NCBI RefSeq assembly: GCF_000182565.1 | Contig: NW_015971545.1 | Coordinates: 621,092-685,091, forward strand | DNA: 64,000 nucleotides | Origin: Spizellomyces punctatus DAOM BR117 | Lineage: Eukaryota; Chytridiomycota; Chytridiomycetes; Spizellomycetales; Spizellomycetaceae | Direction: 5' to 3' | In this document: in pieces, positions 19,444 to 30,886 of the stretch | How the letters are laid out: each line of letters begins with the position of its first letter | Numbering within the stretch: the stretch's first letter is position 1 | Translations under genes and position numbers: made by a program | Notes under the pieces: generated by a model | The model's database searches: none | The model's input: only the letters and a program-made list of their open reading frames with translations | Told to the model about the DNA's origin: nothing

Positions 19444-21867
19444 ATGTCCACCCAGCCTGAAGACACCAAAGAGCATCTCGAGCCCGTCGTGGGTACGGGA
19501 GAGAAGGATGGCTTTGAGCCATCCCGCGTTTACGGAGACTACGTTGAGCTCCCAAGTGGATTGCCCGATGAAGGAACTGCCTTGACCGCTCGTGCTATCA
19601 TCATTGGTACTATTCTGGGATCCGTCGTTGCGGCTTCCAACATTTACCTTGGACTGAAGACTGGTAAGGTTTCACATCTGTCTCTATTATTCGGTTGCAA
19701 GCAACTTACTAAAACAATGAACTAGGATTTACCTTTGGTGCCTCTCTTTTCGGTGCCATCTTTGGTTTCGCTATTATGAAGCCCCTCTCCGTGATTGTGC
19801 CCAAGGCCTTTGGTGGAGGTTATTTCGGTCCTAAAGAGAATTGTACCGTCCAAACCGCGGCTACTGCCGCTGGTGGGCTTGGGACTCTTTTCGTAGCAGC
19901 TGTGCCTGCCATGTATCGCCTTGGTTTGTTGAGCAAGGAACCCAAAGATGACATTGGCAAAATCCTTGCCTTGACATTCATTACCGCCTACTATGGTCTT
20001 TTCTTTGGTACGTGGGTCCCAGTATTTCTCTACATCTCTCGACAGCCACCTTACCATTATTTACACAGCTGTTCCGCTTCGCAAGTATTTCATCATCAAG
20101 CAGAAACTCGTGTTCCCAACTCCATTTGCTTCTGCCAACACGATCGCCTCCCTCCACGCAGTCGGCGGTGAGGCTGAGGGTGTGTACAAGGCTAAAATCA
20201 TGGCGGGTTCCATGCTATTTGCTATCTGTTGGAACGTCTTTGGATACTTCCTCCCGGGTATCAGAAGTTGGCACGTCTTCAGTGAGTAGTCTTACTTCAT
20301 TCAAAGCATCTCAATATGCATCAGACTCATCGTTGTAAATCCAGCCTGGTTCCACCAAGCCGGATGTGCCAAATGTTTCGAGGTTGAGCAATGGTCTTGG
20401 TACATTGGTAAGATTGCTCAAAGTCGTTGGGTGCTAGTCAACGTCAGTCAACTCACGCTTTCTTGACCTTAGAATGGACTCCTGCTTTCATCGGCGCTGG
20501 TATGCTTTCAGGCCTTCACGTTTCCTGCTCCATGTGGTTGGGATCATTCCTCGCTTGGGGTGTCATTGGACCGGTTCTCTTCCACACCGGCAAGGCAATC
20601 GAGCCCTTCCTCTCCCTCAACAAACTTGCAGATCCCGCCAACCACCCCACTCCCCGTTACTGGCTTTTGTGGCCTGGTATCATGCTCATGATCTGCGCTT
20701 CCTTTGCCGAGTTGTTCTACAACTGGAGAAGTATCTACAACGGCATCAAAGGCGGTTTTAATGAGTTCATCGGCAAAATTAGGGGCGCTCGCGGAAACCG
20801 TGCTGACTTATCTTTGACCAACGTGGAGGACGAGGACCCCGCCCCGCCCCACGAACAAGTGCCCGTACTCGTTTGGTGCGGAGGATTGGCCTTGTCATCC
20901 GTTGTTACTATCACTGTTTTGGCGGCTGTTTTCAAAGTCAACGTTGGCGAGGGTATCCTTTCGATCATCTTGGCATTCATCTTTGGTTTCATTGGAATTC
21001 AAGCCAGTGGTCAAACCGACATCAACCCCGTTGGGTATGTGTGTCGCAAGCTGTTCAGGAGATATTTGTGCCGTACTTACGCTATCTTTACCGTGATATT
21101 ACAGTGCCATTGCAAAGACGTCCCAGTTTGTGTTCGGTGGTATCTCTCGCGGAAAGGGCATGACCGGACCCGACACTCTCCCACAGGCTCAACTCAACAA
21201 CTTGCTTGCTGGTGCCGTGGCAGGTGGTGCGGCTTCCCAAGCTGTCGATATGGTCGGTGACTTGAAGACTGGTCACCTTCTCCGTGCGTCTCCAAGGACC
21301 CAGTTTATCGCGCAAATCTTTGGCACATTCGCTGCGGTTTTCATCGGTGTCGGGCTGTACATTTTGTATTCTAGCGCCTACCCGTGTATCAACGACCCAG
21401 AGATTGAAAAGTGCAGCTTTCAACTTCCCTCCGTCACCGCCTGGGAGAAAACCGCCGTCGCCCTCACTTCCCCCAAACCCTCAATTCCAACATCCTCCGG
21501 TATTACCGCCATTGTCATGGGTATTGTCGCCATCTTCTCGGTGATTCTCCGTCACAAGCTCCCCTCAAAGTACGCCTGGATGGTTCCCAACTTTTCCGCC
21601 ATTGGTATCTCCTGGGTTTTGCAGACGACCGTGTACTCTACTGCCATGGTGATTGGTGCTCTCGTGATGACTGTTTGGCAGAAGCGTAACCCTGCTTCCT
21701 GGATGCTCTGGGGTTTCGCCCTCTCATCAGGTTTCATCGCTGGTGAAGGTCTTGGTGGTCTCATCAATGCCATCTTCCAGATGTCTGGTCTTGAGGGAGA
21801 GAAGGTCGGATTGGCTGTTGGTTGTCCTCTTGACGAGTTCAACGGTACACCCGCGTACTGCGGTTAG
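19444..21867 (+). CDS. OPT-family oligopeptide/metal-chelate transporter
   Basis: Six exons: 19444-19663, 19726-20007, 20069-20281, 20345-20407, 20473-21034 and 21105-21867; 700 aa. It opens with a hydrophilic 45-residue tail, then LTARAIIIGTILGSVVAASNIYLGLKTG, the typical first OPT helix, and many further helices. Family marks include the NCTVQTAATAAGG segment and FGGISRGKGM. A cytoplasmic loop with an acidic patch (NVEDEDPAPPHE) lies mid-protein. It resembles the Ygl114w / yellow-stripe-like branch more than the short peptide OPTs. It likely moves small peptides or metal chelates across plasma or vacuolar membrane by proton coupling; substrate unknown. Confidence 0.85.
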
Positions 21868-22097
21868 GAGGCGTACCGATAGGCATTCTTGGCGAGTGTT
21901 TAGTTGTACTTCTATGTTGACTAGCATCTCAGTAGTGTAGAGATTGCTAGACGTCCATCTTTCTTGTAGATTGACCTCTTCTTGAAAAAAGAAATACACT
22001 AATATGTCGAGGTTTTTCGATACCACATCCCATCGATACAAAAAACCCCGTGCTTACTAAGCCACTCTAAGCCCTCCGATAAAATTAAAAACCCAAA

Positions 22098-22358
22098 ATG
22101 GAAGGTCTCGTGTCACCTGATGATCGGAACTTTCCCCTTGCGGTACCACCGAAAGTTGCCCCAAAGCGCCAGACCTTTTTCAATGACCCTTCCTTCAATA
22201 GAAACCCTCAGGGCAAGCAACAAAGGAAACTGCGTGCAGAAACCGAGACTGCACCCACGGCAGCACCGATAGAAGGGCTTGACTCGCTGTATATTCCACA
22301 GCGGCTGGATTCCGCATGTCGACAACAGTCTATCTCATTCGCCATGGCGAGCGAATAG
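22098..22358 (+). CDS. upstream ORF overlapping the phosphatase start (uncertain)
   Basis: An 86-codon frame with its own ATG (AAAATGG context) runs over the ATG of the next gene at 22316 in a different frame (offset +2). Composition is Pro/Gln/Arg-rich with no domain. It could be a regulatory upstream ORF of the phosphatase transcript, or chance. No splice path joining it to the downstream frame was found. Confidence 0.25.
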   Translation: MEGLVSPDDRNFPLAVPPKVAPKRQTFFNDPSFNRNPQGKQQRKLRAETETAPTAAPIEGLDSLYIPQRLDSACRQQSISFAMASE

Positions 22359-23191
22359 ATCACATTGACCCTTCCTGGAGCTGCACAGCTTCGCAGCCAT
22401 ACGATCCGCCTCTATCTCCCGGCGGCATTAGACAAGCCTGTCGAACAGGCTCTCACCTTTCGACGCGGCTCGTAACCTCTCCGATTCGATACATATTTTC
22501 TTCGCCTTTTAAACGATGTATCGAGACGGCAGAAGAAATCCTGCATGCTCTTACTAGCCACGCGAATCGAGAATGCAGGATCTCCACCGTCCCATATGTA
22601 CCAGCCCCTTCCTCCTCCTTCCTTTCCAAGCAAAGCCCGCAAAGTCCGGCGCCCCGTTCTCTCTCCGCCCCCATCTTCAACATTGACAATCGATTGTCTG
22701 AATGGATGTCGCCGTCCTACTTTTCCCATCCACCTTATGTTTCGGCACATTCCTCACCTTACGCTGCACCATCTTACCCAGAGTCTTACACCCAAATGGC
22801 ATCGCGCTTCACAGACGCTTTCAATGAAATTGTCGATTGTGCGTTCGGGCAGATGCATGATGAGAATGGATCGATTGTCATTGTGACGCATGGAGTCGGC
22901 ATCAAAGCAATTCTTGAAAGCATCTGCGGCCATGATGTGGAACATGTGGGTTGTGCATCGATAACAAAATTGTCAAAAACTGCATACTCTGGTTGGAAGG
23001 TGGGTATGGTGTGCGATGAATCTCATTTGGGAAGGAACTCTTGGGATCGTCGTGAAGGCCATGTGTCGGGACCATCATCACAGGCATCAAGGAGTACCAA
23101 CGTATGGAGGAATGATCTCACTTCCACGGCAACATCAACGTCGTGGGGACATGGAGGCTTTGCGACGAGAACGTTGGCACTGTTAGGATGA
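22316..23191 (+). CDS. histidine phosphatase superfamily (RHG) protein
   Basis: Single exon, 291 aa. The catalytic LIRHGER sits at residues 7-13, with the nucleophile His in RHG. SSPFKRCIETAEEIL supplies the second Arg, and IVIVTHGVG (about 183-191) holds the second catalytic His. A Ser/Pro-rich insert (about 95-125) separates the halves, and the C-terminal 60 residues are Ser/Thr-rich. It belongs to the branch containing UBASH3-type and TFIIIC-tau55-like phosphatases rather than glycolytic mutases, which carry a longer LVRHGESxWN motif. Substrate unknown. The start was chosen because RHG proteins begin a few residues before the motif. Confidence 0.8.
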   Translation: MSTTVYLIRHGERIDHIDPSWSCTASQPYDPPLSPGGIRQACRTGSHLSTRLVTSPIRYIFSSPFKRCIETAEEILHALTSHANRECRISTVPYVPAPSSSFLSKQSPQSPAPRSLSAPIFNIDNRLSEWMSPSYFSHPPYVSAHSSPYAAPSYPESYTQMASRFTDAFNEIVDCAFGQMHDENGSIVIVTHGVGIKAILESICGHDVEHVGCASITKLSKTAYSGWKVGMVCDESHLGRNSWDRREGHVSGPSSQASRSTNVWRNDLTSTATSTSWGHGGFATRTLALLG

Positions 23192-24162
23192 AGGTGGCGT
23201 ATGTATGTATTGTTGGCATGAATAAAATACCATGCGTTGACGCACGGTAAAAGAGCAAAATGTAGTACGCGGTACCCCGCAGGTAGCCTATAGTATGGTC
23301 GTAGAAGTAGCAGCCTGTGTAGTAACAGGCACTGAATTAATTGATGCATAGGTTGTACACAGAACCGTGACATTAAACTCTAATCGCAATCGGTGTAAGA
23401 GAGCCAAGTTTCACAATTTCCACAGGTTGGCAGTCGCCATTCCTGGTTTTAACCTACAGATTGGTTAGCTGTACTGCTGTGTTTGGACGGTGGCAAGCAT
23501 TGGATCTGTGAGCACTTTGAACTGAGTATTTAAGCGAGCCCTACATCCTCTCAGTTCCTCCCGCGTTCAAAGCCATAAAAGAGAGGAAACATATCTGGAT
23601 TTTATCTACAAACTGTGATGACCAAATGCAAAGAGTTGGAGCAGCTGCCCACGACCTCAACGGAGGATAATCTACAAAAGAAAAAAACAAATAAACAAAT
23701 GAGGATAGTTGTGGGGAATCGATAAGTTTAAAACTTAAAAAGTTGCGTGATCCACGTGATCTCGCAATCGACGCGCTTGCTTTTTGATCCGAGCTTCACC
23801 ACAATAAAGGCGCGCCTTCCTCCACTGCCTTTTTTGGGTTTTTGTCCAGTGGATCTCCGTCATTGGTTTTTTTATTTTTTTTTTTAACTCCGATCGCGAC
23901 ATATTCCTGGCAACTTGCGCATTCCTCCAGATGTGTCGGCGTTGCAGTGAGCCGAGCAACCAAAGATGGTCAAAATAGCGGGAAAGAAAAAGAAAAATCG
24001 GAAACTCATCACCCTTTGGTAATATCGGAGACGCAATGAGCGATCGGAGCTCACCAGGCCGGTTGGCTATAAAGAGGGGTTGAGATTTCAAAGAGAACCT
24101 TGCTAGATCCCATCCTCATTTTCATCGAACGCCAAGTTCTTGTTTCGCCATTGTATTTTTAA
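23192..24162. other. intergenic; promoter of the Mup1-like gene
   Basis: No gene seen. The right end carries a TATA element at 24068-24074, and a poly-T tract lies near 23870. Confidence 0.5.
24068..24074 (+). promoter_or_regulatory. TATA box of the Mup1-like permease gene
   Basis: TATAAAG in a GC-rich setting (GGCTATAAAGAGGGG), 95 bp before the ATG at 24163, a usual distance for a regulated permease promoter. Confidence 0.55.
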
Positions 24163-25710
24163 ATGGGCAAGCAAGAAACTGCCTCGTCGTCAAGCAAGAC
24201 CTTTGCGGTCGAAGAGGATCCGTACCGGATCGAAGCTATCAACGATGACGACCATGATCCCCGCAGGCGGCTTGGGCTTTGGTCAACCACATTTCTCATC
24301 TTCAACCGGATGATTGGAACGGGCATCTTTGCGACCCCTGCCTCAGTCCTCCTCTCTGCTGGCAGTGTTGGCATGGCCCTTATTTTTTGGGTTATTGGTA
24401 CTCTCATCGCCGTTGCTGGTATGACCGTGTATCTCGAATATGGGACAGCGATACCAAAGTCCGGGGGCGAAAAGAATTATCTCGAGTTTGTGTATCGGCG
24501 GCCAAAGCTGCTTGCGACCTGCGTATATGCATGGCAGTCGGTGCTTTTGGGTTGGGCAGGCAGTAACAGTATCGTATTTGGTCAATACGTCCTTTTCGTT
24601 TTCAATGTTGAACCCGGCGATTGGAACTCGCGAGCGCTCGGTCTTCTTTGCGTAACATTTGCGTTTTTGATCCATGCTGTAGCGTACAAGTGGGGAGTGC
24701 GGGTACAGAATGCCCTCGGGGTATTCAAGATTATCGTTCTCCTCATTGTCGTTTTTTCTGGATTTGCGGCTCTCGGTGGACACCTGAAGATACCAAAGCC
24801 GGATAACTTTTCCAATGCCTTTGATGGCACAACCGACAATGCGTATAATTACGCCTCTGGCCTCTACAAGGTTATATGGTCTTTTATCGGATACAGCAAC
24901 GCAAACTACGCGTTGGGCGAAGTCAAGCGTCCCATTCGCACGATCAAGATCGCGGCACCTCTCGCCATCGGGATTGTCTCTGCTTTGTACATGTTCGCCA
25001 ACATTGCATACTTTGCTGGTGTACCGTTGGAACAATTTCGAAACTCTGGGGTGCTTATCGCAGGGCAGTTCTTCATCAACGTGTTTGGCGAAACATTCGG
25101 TCGTCGGGTCCTTCCCGCCTTTGTCGCACTCTCTGCCCTTGGAAACGTGATGTCGGTCATCTTCTCTCAGGGCCGGATCAACCAAGAACTCGGCAAAGAG
25201 GGTGTCCTCCCATTCTCCCGCGTTTGGGCCTCCAACTGGCCCTTCAAAGCCCCTTTTGCCGGCCTAGGTCTTCACTGGGTCTTTTCTGTCATCATGATGC
25301 TCGCCCCGCCGCCGGGTAGCGCATACAATTTCATAGTCGACGTTATCACCTACCCGCTCACTGTCGTCAATGTATTTATCGCCATTGGTCTTCTTTGGCT
25401 TCGATTTAACCGCGATCGCTTCCAGTGGAAATCTCCATTCAATGCGCCTCTTGTGTGTATCATCTTCTTCCTTGCGTGTAATGTTCTCCTCGTAATATTC
25501 CCGTTCTTGTCCCCACCGGGAGGAGCACCTGACATCGGATATGTGTATTGGTTACCCTCACTTGTAGGAATTTTAGTTTTGGTAGCTGGGGCTCTGTACT
25601 GGGCTGTTTGGTGGGTTCTGTTGCCAAAGCTTGGCGGTTACCAGTACGAAAGGGTGAAATCGGAATTGGCTGATGGTACGCCAATATTTGAATATAGAAA
25701 GATAAAATAG
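24163..25710 (+). CDS. MUP1: Mup1-like methionine/cysteine permease (APC superfamily)
   Basis: Intronless, 515 aa. A 35-residue hydrophilic tail precedes RRLGLWSTTFLIFNRMIGTG, the TM1 break motif of the family, then GTAIPKSGGEKNYLEFVYRR, a strong Mup1/Mup3 signature. Twelve hydrophobic helices can be placed, with IWSFIGYSNANYALGEVKRP (TM6 break) and FSQGRINQELGKEGVLPFS between TM8 and TM9. Mup1 transporters import methionine and cysteine at the plasma membrane and are endocytosed when substrate is plentiful; the short Lys-containing N-tail fits that control. The absence of introns contrasts with most neighbours. Function is well supported by family, substrate by homology only. Confidence 0.88.
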   Translation: MGKQETASSSSKTFAVEEDPYRIEAINDDDHDPRRRLGLWSTTFLIFNRMIGTGIFATPASVLLSAGSVGMALIFWVIGTLIAVAGMTVYLEYGTAIPKSGGEKNYLEFVYRRPKLLATCVYAWQSVLLGWAGSNSIVFGQYVLFVFNVEPGDWNSRALGLLCVTFAFLIHAVAYKWGVRVQNALGVFKIIVLLIVVFSGFAALGGHLKIPKPDNFSNAFDGTTDNAYNYASGLYKVIWSFIGYSNANYALGEVKRPIRTIKIAAPLAIGIVSALYMFANIAYFAGVPLEQFRNSGVLIAGQFFINVFGETFGRRVLPAFVALSALGNVMSVIFSQGRINQELGKEGVLPFSRVWASNWPFKAPFAGLGLHWVFSVIMMLAPPPGSAYNFIVDVITYPLTVVNVFIAIGLLWLRFNRDRFQWKSPFNAPLVCIIFFLACNVLLVIFPFLSPPGGAPDIGYVYWLPSLVGILVLVAGALYWAVWWVLLPKLGGYQYERVKSELADGTPIFEYRKIK

Positions 25711-25979
25711 TCTTGATAGCTGTGTATAAATCTGTAGCGAGACTGTATGTAAATTTCAACTTCTATGAACGATGCACGCTTATTCCGATCGCGAAAGCAC
25801 ACAGTTCAGCGCCCAGCGGCGTGCGCAGAGGAAGACTTGCTCGTGATGTTTAATATATATTACGGAACGATACCTAGATTGTCGCTTAGATTGGCAAACG
25901 AAGCTAGCTAACTTATCCAGTCAAGTTTGGCTCTTAACAAGCCCGACAAAGTGACAGTAAAATACATGTACGTTTCATA

Positions 25980-28900
25980 CTATGGTTCCGGGGCCGGCCT
26001 CTCCGAGGAATCCGCGGACCAGCTCTCGTTTCTCCGTCTGCTACTTGTCCGGCCACTGAAAACCCTTCTGAAAAGTCCTTCTGGTTCTGGTTGAGGCATG
26101 AGCATCCGCGATAAGTCTCTAATTTCTTTGCTCAGATTTTGAAGATCTCGAGAGAAATTGGCTGCATTCTCATTGGCGCGTGCCCGTTCTTGCTCTAGGG
26201 TTTGTTCAAGGCGTCTGGTACGTTCGCGCTGATTTCGGGTTTCTGATCGTGTTATACGCTCCAAAGTCTTGAGTGCCTCTTTCATTCCTTGCACTTGTTC
26301 TGCCAATTCTTTGATGGAGTTTGCGTCGTGTTGCGGCATTGGTGGTGGTGACGCGGGCTTGTCCACAGGGGGTTTTACAGGGTCGGCAACATTAGCGGCA
26401 GGTCTTCGCCCCTCGACGCTCGCCCTCGAAGCTGCTTCTGCTCCTTCGGTCAGTCGGGATTGCCTGCGATTTCGGACGTCAACAAAAGATAGCCCGGTGT
26501 CATCAGCAGGTCCAGCCTCGTCTTGTTCTTCCACTTCATCCAAGAGTCTCATGTCCAGACCAAAACGCACAGATTCGAGAGGATTTGGATCAACAGTTTG
26601 CCCTTCCTCGTCTGGATTTGGCATTGGTGGCAGGGACGAGAGTGACCGACCTACCAGAGATGGGACCGACGGAATCCGCATGTCCTTACCGGATGAGCCA
26701 AAGTGAAAGATTTTCAAAGCTTTATTCCATGGACTATCGTTCGTCTGCATATGATCGAATATAGGTGCTTCGCGAGGCATTCTGCCGGCCAGGCGAGGAT
26801 CAGTCTCCTTATCGCCTTCCTTCCACCAATGGGTTTTCGCCACCTGCTCTTCCGGACATGTGTACAAAACTACACCACGTTCAAGCATGCTAAAGAACTC
26901 TGGCGTATCCACTAAAACGCTGTCTCTGTCCGGGTGCTCTGATGGATGATCTACAGCTGTTGCCAAAATTCGTGGCGGCTTATGCGACCCAAAGTCGTCT
27001 GGCGTCACTTTACGTGAGGATTTTGGTTTTTGCCACCATCTCATTCTCGACCAGATAGAGTTGTTGGAGAGCTTGGGATTATCATCATATTTAGGTTCAG
27101 AGTCGGGGCGTGATGATGGTTGGCGATGGCGGAAATGTGTTTTCACTTGGTATCGCATGGGCCATGGCCAGTAGAGCTCCAATTCCACCATTAGCTGAGA
27201 GATTTCAACCAGCCATGCGCTGGTGGTATTGACAGTGACGTTGGCGACATTTACTGTCATCAAACCAATGATGAGGTTGACAAGGAAGATAATGAAGATG
27301 ACGTGGAATAATAGACGCAGTACGAACACCTCCGATTCTTGCGAGTAGTCAAGTACACTAAAATAGGAGCACTTAGTTATCCCGCATTTTGGGGGTTGTA
27401 TTAATCATTGTACAAACCTATAGTCTCCGGCTGTCATCGTCAAAACGCTCTGCATAGCTTGCGTCATCGATTGAAAATGTAGATCGGCCGTGGCGGGCGC
27501 TTGGAGGGCGAGGGGGTATTGAATAAAATAAAAACCTCCAGCAAAGCTAGACGCTAGCACAGTGAACGGAACCAGTACTGGGAAAATGTTTGCTGTCGCA
27601 GAAACCCATATCCGTATGATGGGTCCAATTGACGGTATGATGCGTAGCTGCATCAAAAGGCGGGTACATGCCAGCACCAAGGTGAAGCCCATTAACAGTG
27701 GTGGAACATATTTGTGCATTAGCGCCCCTCGAATGGCACAGTAAAGGACAGATATGTGGACGACGGTATCCACCAAGTTACTCATAGAGCGGATATAGTC
27801 TCCGGGGGCGTCCATGAATTCGCGAAGCTCTTGAATGATAAAAAGCACACAGAGGAAGAGTGCGATGCAGGTGATCGGCAAAAGTCCTTTGGCCGTACCC
27901 TCTGACGAGTGACCAAATTCTTCTTGAACCGTCAAGGTAAACATGGCCCAGATCGAGGCAATGAAAGACAAGGACATGATGAAATGCAATGCAAAACGAT
28001 ACCAAAAGCCCCCGGCTATCCAATGATATTCCATCAGCGCTTGCATAACCGGCTGCAGTATGATTTCTTTATCCCCGGTTCCAAGAAGTCGGATGAAAGG
28101 ACTTGGCTGACGGAAGAATTTCCCTCCTACGGAATCGTGATAGGCTTCTTCCGTCAGAAGCGCCTCGGGTGCCATACATATAACGCATTCAGCTTCGGGA
28201 GTGCCCGTCCCTATGGTGGCCCCCCGTAATTGTGCGACAATATTCAACCGAGTCCATATCTGCATGAACGGATTTATATTATCTGTTCTTCGTGTCACTT
28301 CTGCTAGAGTTGCTGTCCCCAATCGCGTTCCGCGAACTGGTGCAGCTCGCACTTCAGCCTCTCGGGTCTCACCTACTGGGACGCAGCTCGGGATCGGTAT
28401 GCTAGATAGCTCCTGGAGGAACCAGCATGCTTCAGCTGGGAATCTCTGAGCAACTGTCGGTAACAAGGTGAGGGCCCGAGATTTCCGAAAGACCAGAGGT
28501 AATTGCCCGGATGGTGGCTCCAATTTTTCATCGGGAATCAACAAGCTATCCAGTAATATGTGGACAAGAGACTGGTGGCCAAGCTCGATTGCTTGACGTA
28601 AAGTAGGTGTAATGTCTGGTGGAATCCAGTGACTCTCGATCAATGTCCAGACAATGGCGGTCAAGTTCAGCTCACAGACAAGATGGAATAGATCTTGCAC
28701 AAACTGATTGTGTCTAGCAGTAGAAACTCGTCCAGTCAAAAGCGGTGCACAAGGATCTTCATAGAACTCGATCAACTCCTTAACCGTCCTCGGCTTCGCA
28801 TATCCGCCGGCAGCTGCAAGAACCAAGAACATGTAGACGCAGGGTGCAACAATATCTGGAAAGTCGTTCTCAAGTTGGTTTCCGCGACCTTCTTCCATGT

Positions 28901-30113
28901 GACGACGGTCGACCTCCTTCCGGTCCATCGTTGTCTGACATTTATCCATGATGAACAGCTCCAACACCGCCAGTAAATGATCTGTACCCCTAGCACAAAT
29001 CGGTATTAACGCTGTAATAACACCTTCAGGTGCGACAAGGTGTCCCAAATTATCCAAGATCACCCGACAGCAGTTGGCACGCTGCAAGTGAGCGCAATAC
29101 TCTAATGCTGAGTTTGCAGCGTCCTGCGAGACAAATGCACTGTAATCTGCCAGTAAGGTTTCCAAAATGGCGGAACCGATTGCGTCGGGCTGCAATACCG
29201 CAAGTACCATAAATCTTGGTATGATATCGCGAGTGATGGCTTCCTCCGACACCCGCTTGAAAATAAGCGGACATACCAGTTCCATGAGTTTGGGAGCACT
29301 AGCATATTGTGTTATATACTGTAAAATTGTCTCAAGCTCATTCCCATGCAGCTTGCGAAGGCCCTGCTCTACCTCCCTTCGAAAGTACTCCTCGGCCCCT
29401 TCTCTCATCGTCACCAATTCCATAACACCTTCTGGATCCGTCGGCTGAGGAAGCATTCCCGAACGTCCCTCGATGTCGATCGAAAAGCGTTGCCACACTT
29501 CCGCGTCCGCGAACTCATCTTCTCGGCCTTCATTTGCGGCGGCATTTGCAGCTAAGGCCCAATGGAGTCCATCGAGGTGCGACCCAAGAGGTTCCGCTGG
29601 TCGATCCCGATACACAGGTTCCCGCAAATCTTTGACAATTCTGTGAAATCGCGCGACGCTCCATCTACCTGCGGCGAAAGCGGCCTCTATAATATTTTGG
29701 GTATGCTTCCCATGTATCAGTCCTGAGATGCTTTTGTCCTCCTTTTTCGGGGGATTTGATGCTGTCGCAGGAGAGTCACTCTCTCCGTTTGTTAACACCT
29801 CGATGAATTCTTGAACAAGCTTTCGGCGCGCTGCGTTGCAAAAGAGTGCTTCGGCCAGTTCTGCTCGACTCGACATTGACCCTTTTGACGAATGTACAGG
29901 AGTCATCCAGGATGCGCGACGACTTCCTGTACGAGGACTCATGCTCAAGGGACTCAAGGTGCCAGGTATGTATTGTCGAGATCCAAAGTTGGCAGCGTTC
30001 GCACGGACCATTTCTTCGAGCATCTCTTGTGAATCCATCACGATCCGCACCGGAGGTGGGCCGATATCGCTGCTAGAGCCTCTCCATGTCGAGGATTTGT
30101 TTGCGCGCATCAT
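25980..30113 (-). CDS. TRP-like cation channel with long helical N-terminus and C-terminal coiled coil
   Basis: Two exons: 27418-30113 and 25980-27357; 1357 aa. The N-terminal 620 residues are soluble and helical with ankyrin-like spacing (repeated LL, ALEYCAH, LIPICARG). From about 690 there are six hydrophobic segments: FALHFIMSLSFIASIWAMF, GLLPITCIALFLCVLFII, VVHISVLYC, LLMGFTLVLACT, FPVLVPFTVLASSFAGGF and, after a pore-like stretch (SMTQAMQSVLTMTAGDY), FHVIFIIFLVNLIIGLMTV. This is the ion-transport layout of TRP channels. The exon junction falls inside the loop after the pore. The C-terminal tail is disordered with a coiled coil at about 1240-1310. It probably carries Ca2+ or mixed cations. 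Closest subfamily (TRPA/TRPV-like) is uncertain. Confidence 0.78.
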
Positions 30114-30886
30114 TGTATGATTGGCTCAGTTACCAGAGTGGTCCACAGCCGCCAGAGGAAGCTGGACAAAGATCTGGCTAACAGAATCCAAAGTAGTTAA
30201 TATTCCAGCTCTAAACAGCGCTAGCAATCATAAGATGAACTGGGAAGATAGCCGAGAAGAACTGATGTCTAAAGCTTGAATCTGTACAGATACTTCCCGG
30301 ACCATACCAGTAAACATCGAAAGCTCCGATTCCCGCGCATGAGGGTACAATAGGGATAGAATCATGCTTGCGAAATTTGGTTAATAAGCAATTTCCTTGC
30401 ATGGTGTTCGTTACAGAATTGTGATATTTTGCATAAGATGAAGGATAATATATCCAACGAATTACGTATAACTACAAAGGCGATCCATATAGCTGGCGTT
30501 AAAAAAAGAAAAAGAAAGATATAAAAGAGCATCCCAAAGAGAGACAGAAAATAACATCAAAGGCTGAATTAAGAGTTCTAAACTAAATCTTTCAAATTCA
30601 CTGCGTTACGCTCAAACCGGTTGCCTCTGCCGATGATACTAAGGTTTGCTAAGATAAAAAGTGCTTGGAAGCGTTGGCAACTGCATCAGTAAATCCATAT
30701 TTTCTATTAGAAGCATCAAAAGAATGTTGCCTACAAACCTATATCGAACATCGTTGATAATTGATAATCACGGGACACGTCAACAAACTTGAGGCGCCAA
30801 GTCCACATAGCCCTGGCACAAGACGTTCATTCACTTCTCGCTCCTTGACACTACCAGATAATCGACCCGTTGCTTCTTCCTTCACT
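30114..30886. other. intergenic, divergent promoters
   Basis: This gap lies between the TRP-like gene (leftward) and the CTL/Pns1 gene (rightward). No gene is seen; AT-rich stretches lie near 30480-30600. Confidence 0.5.

Noticed and set aside
26269-26706. 145-codon plus-strand Ser-rich frame
   Set aside because: Antisense shadow of the TRP-like channel's C-terminal tail.
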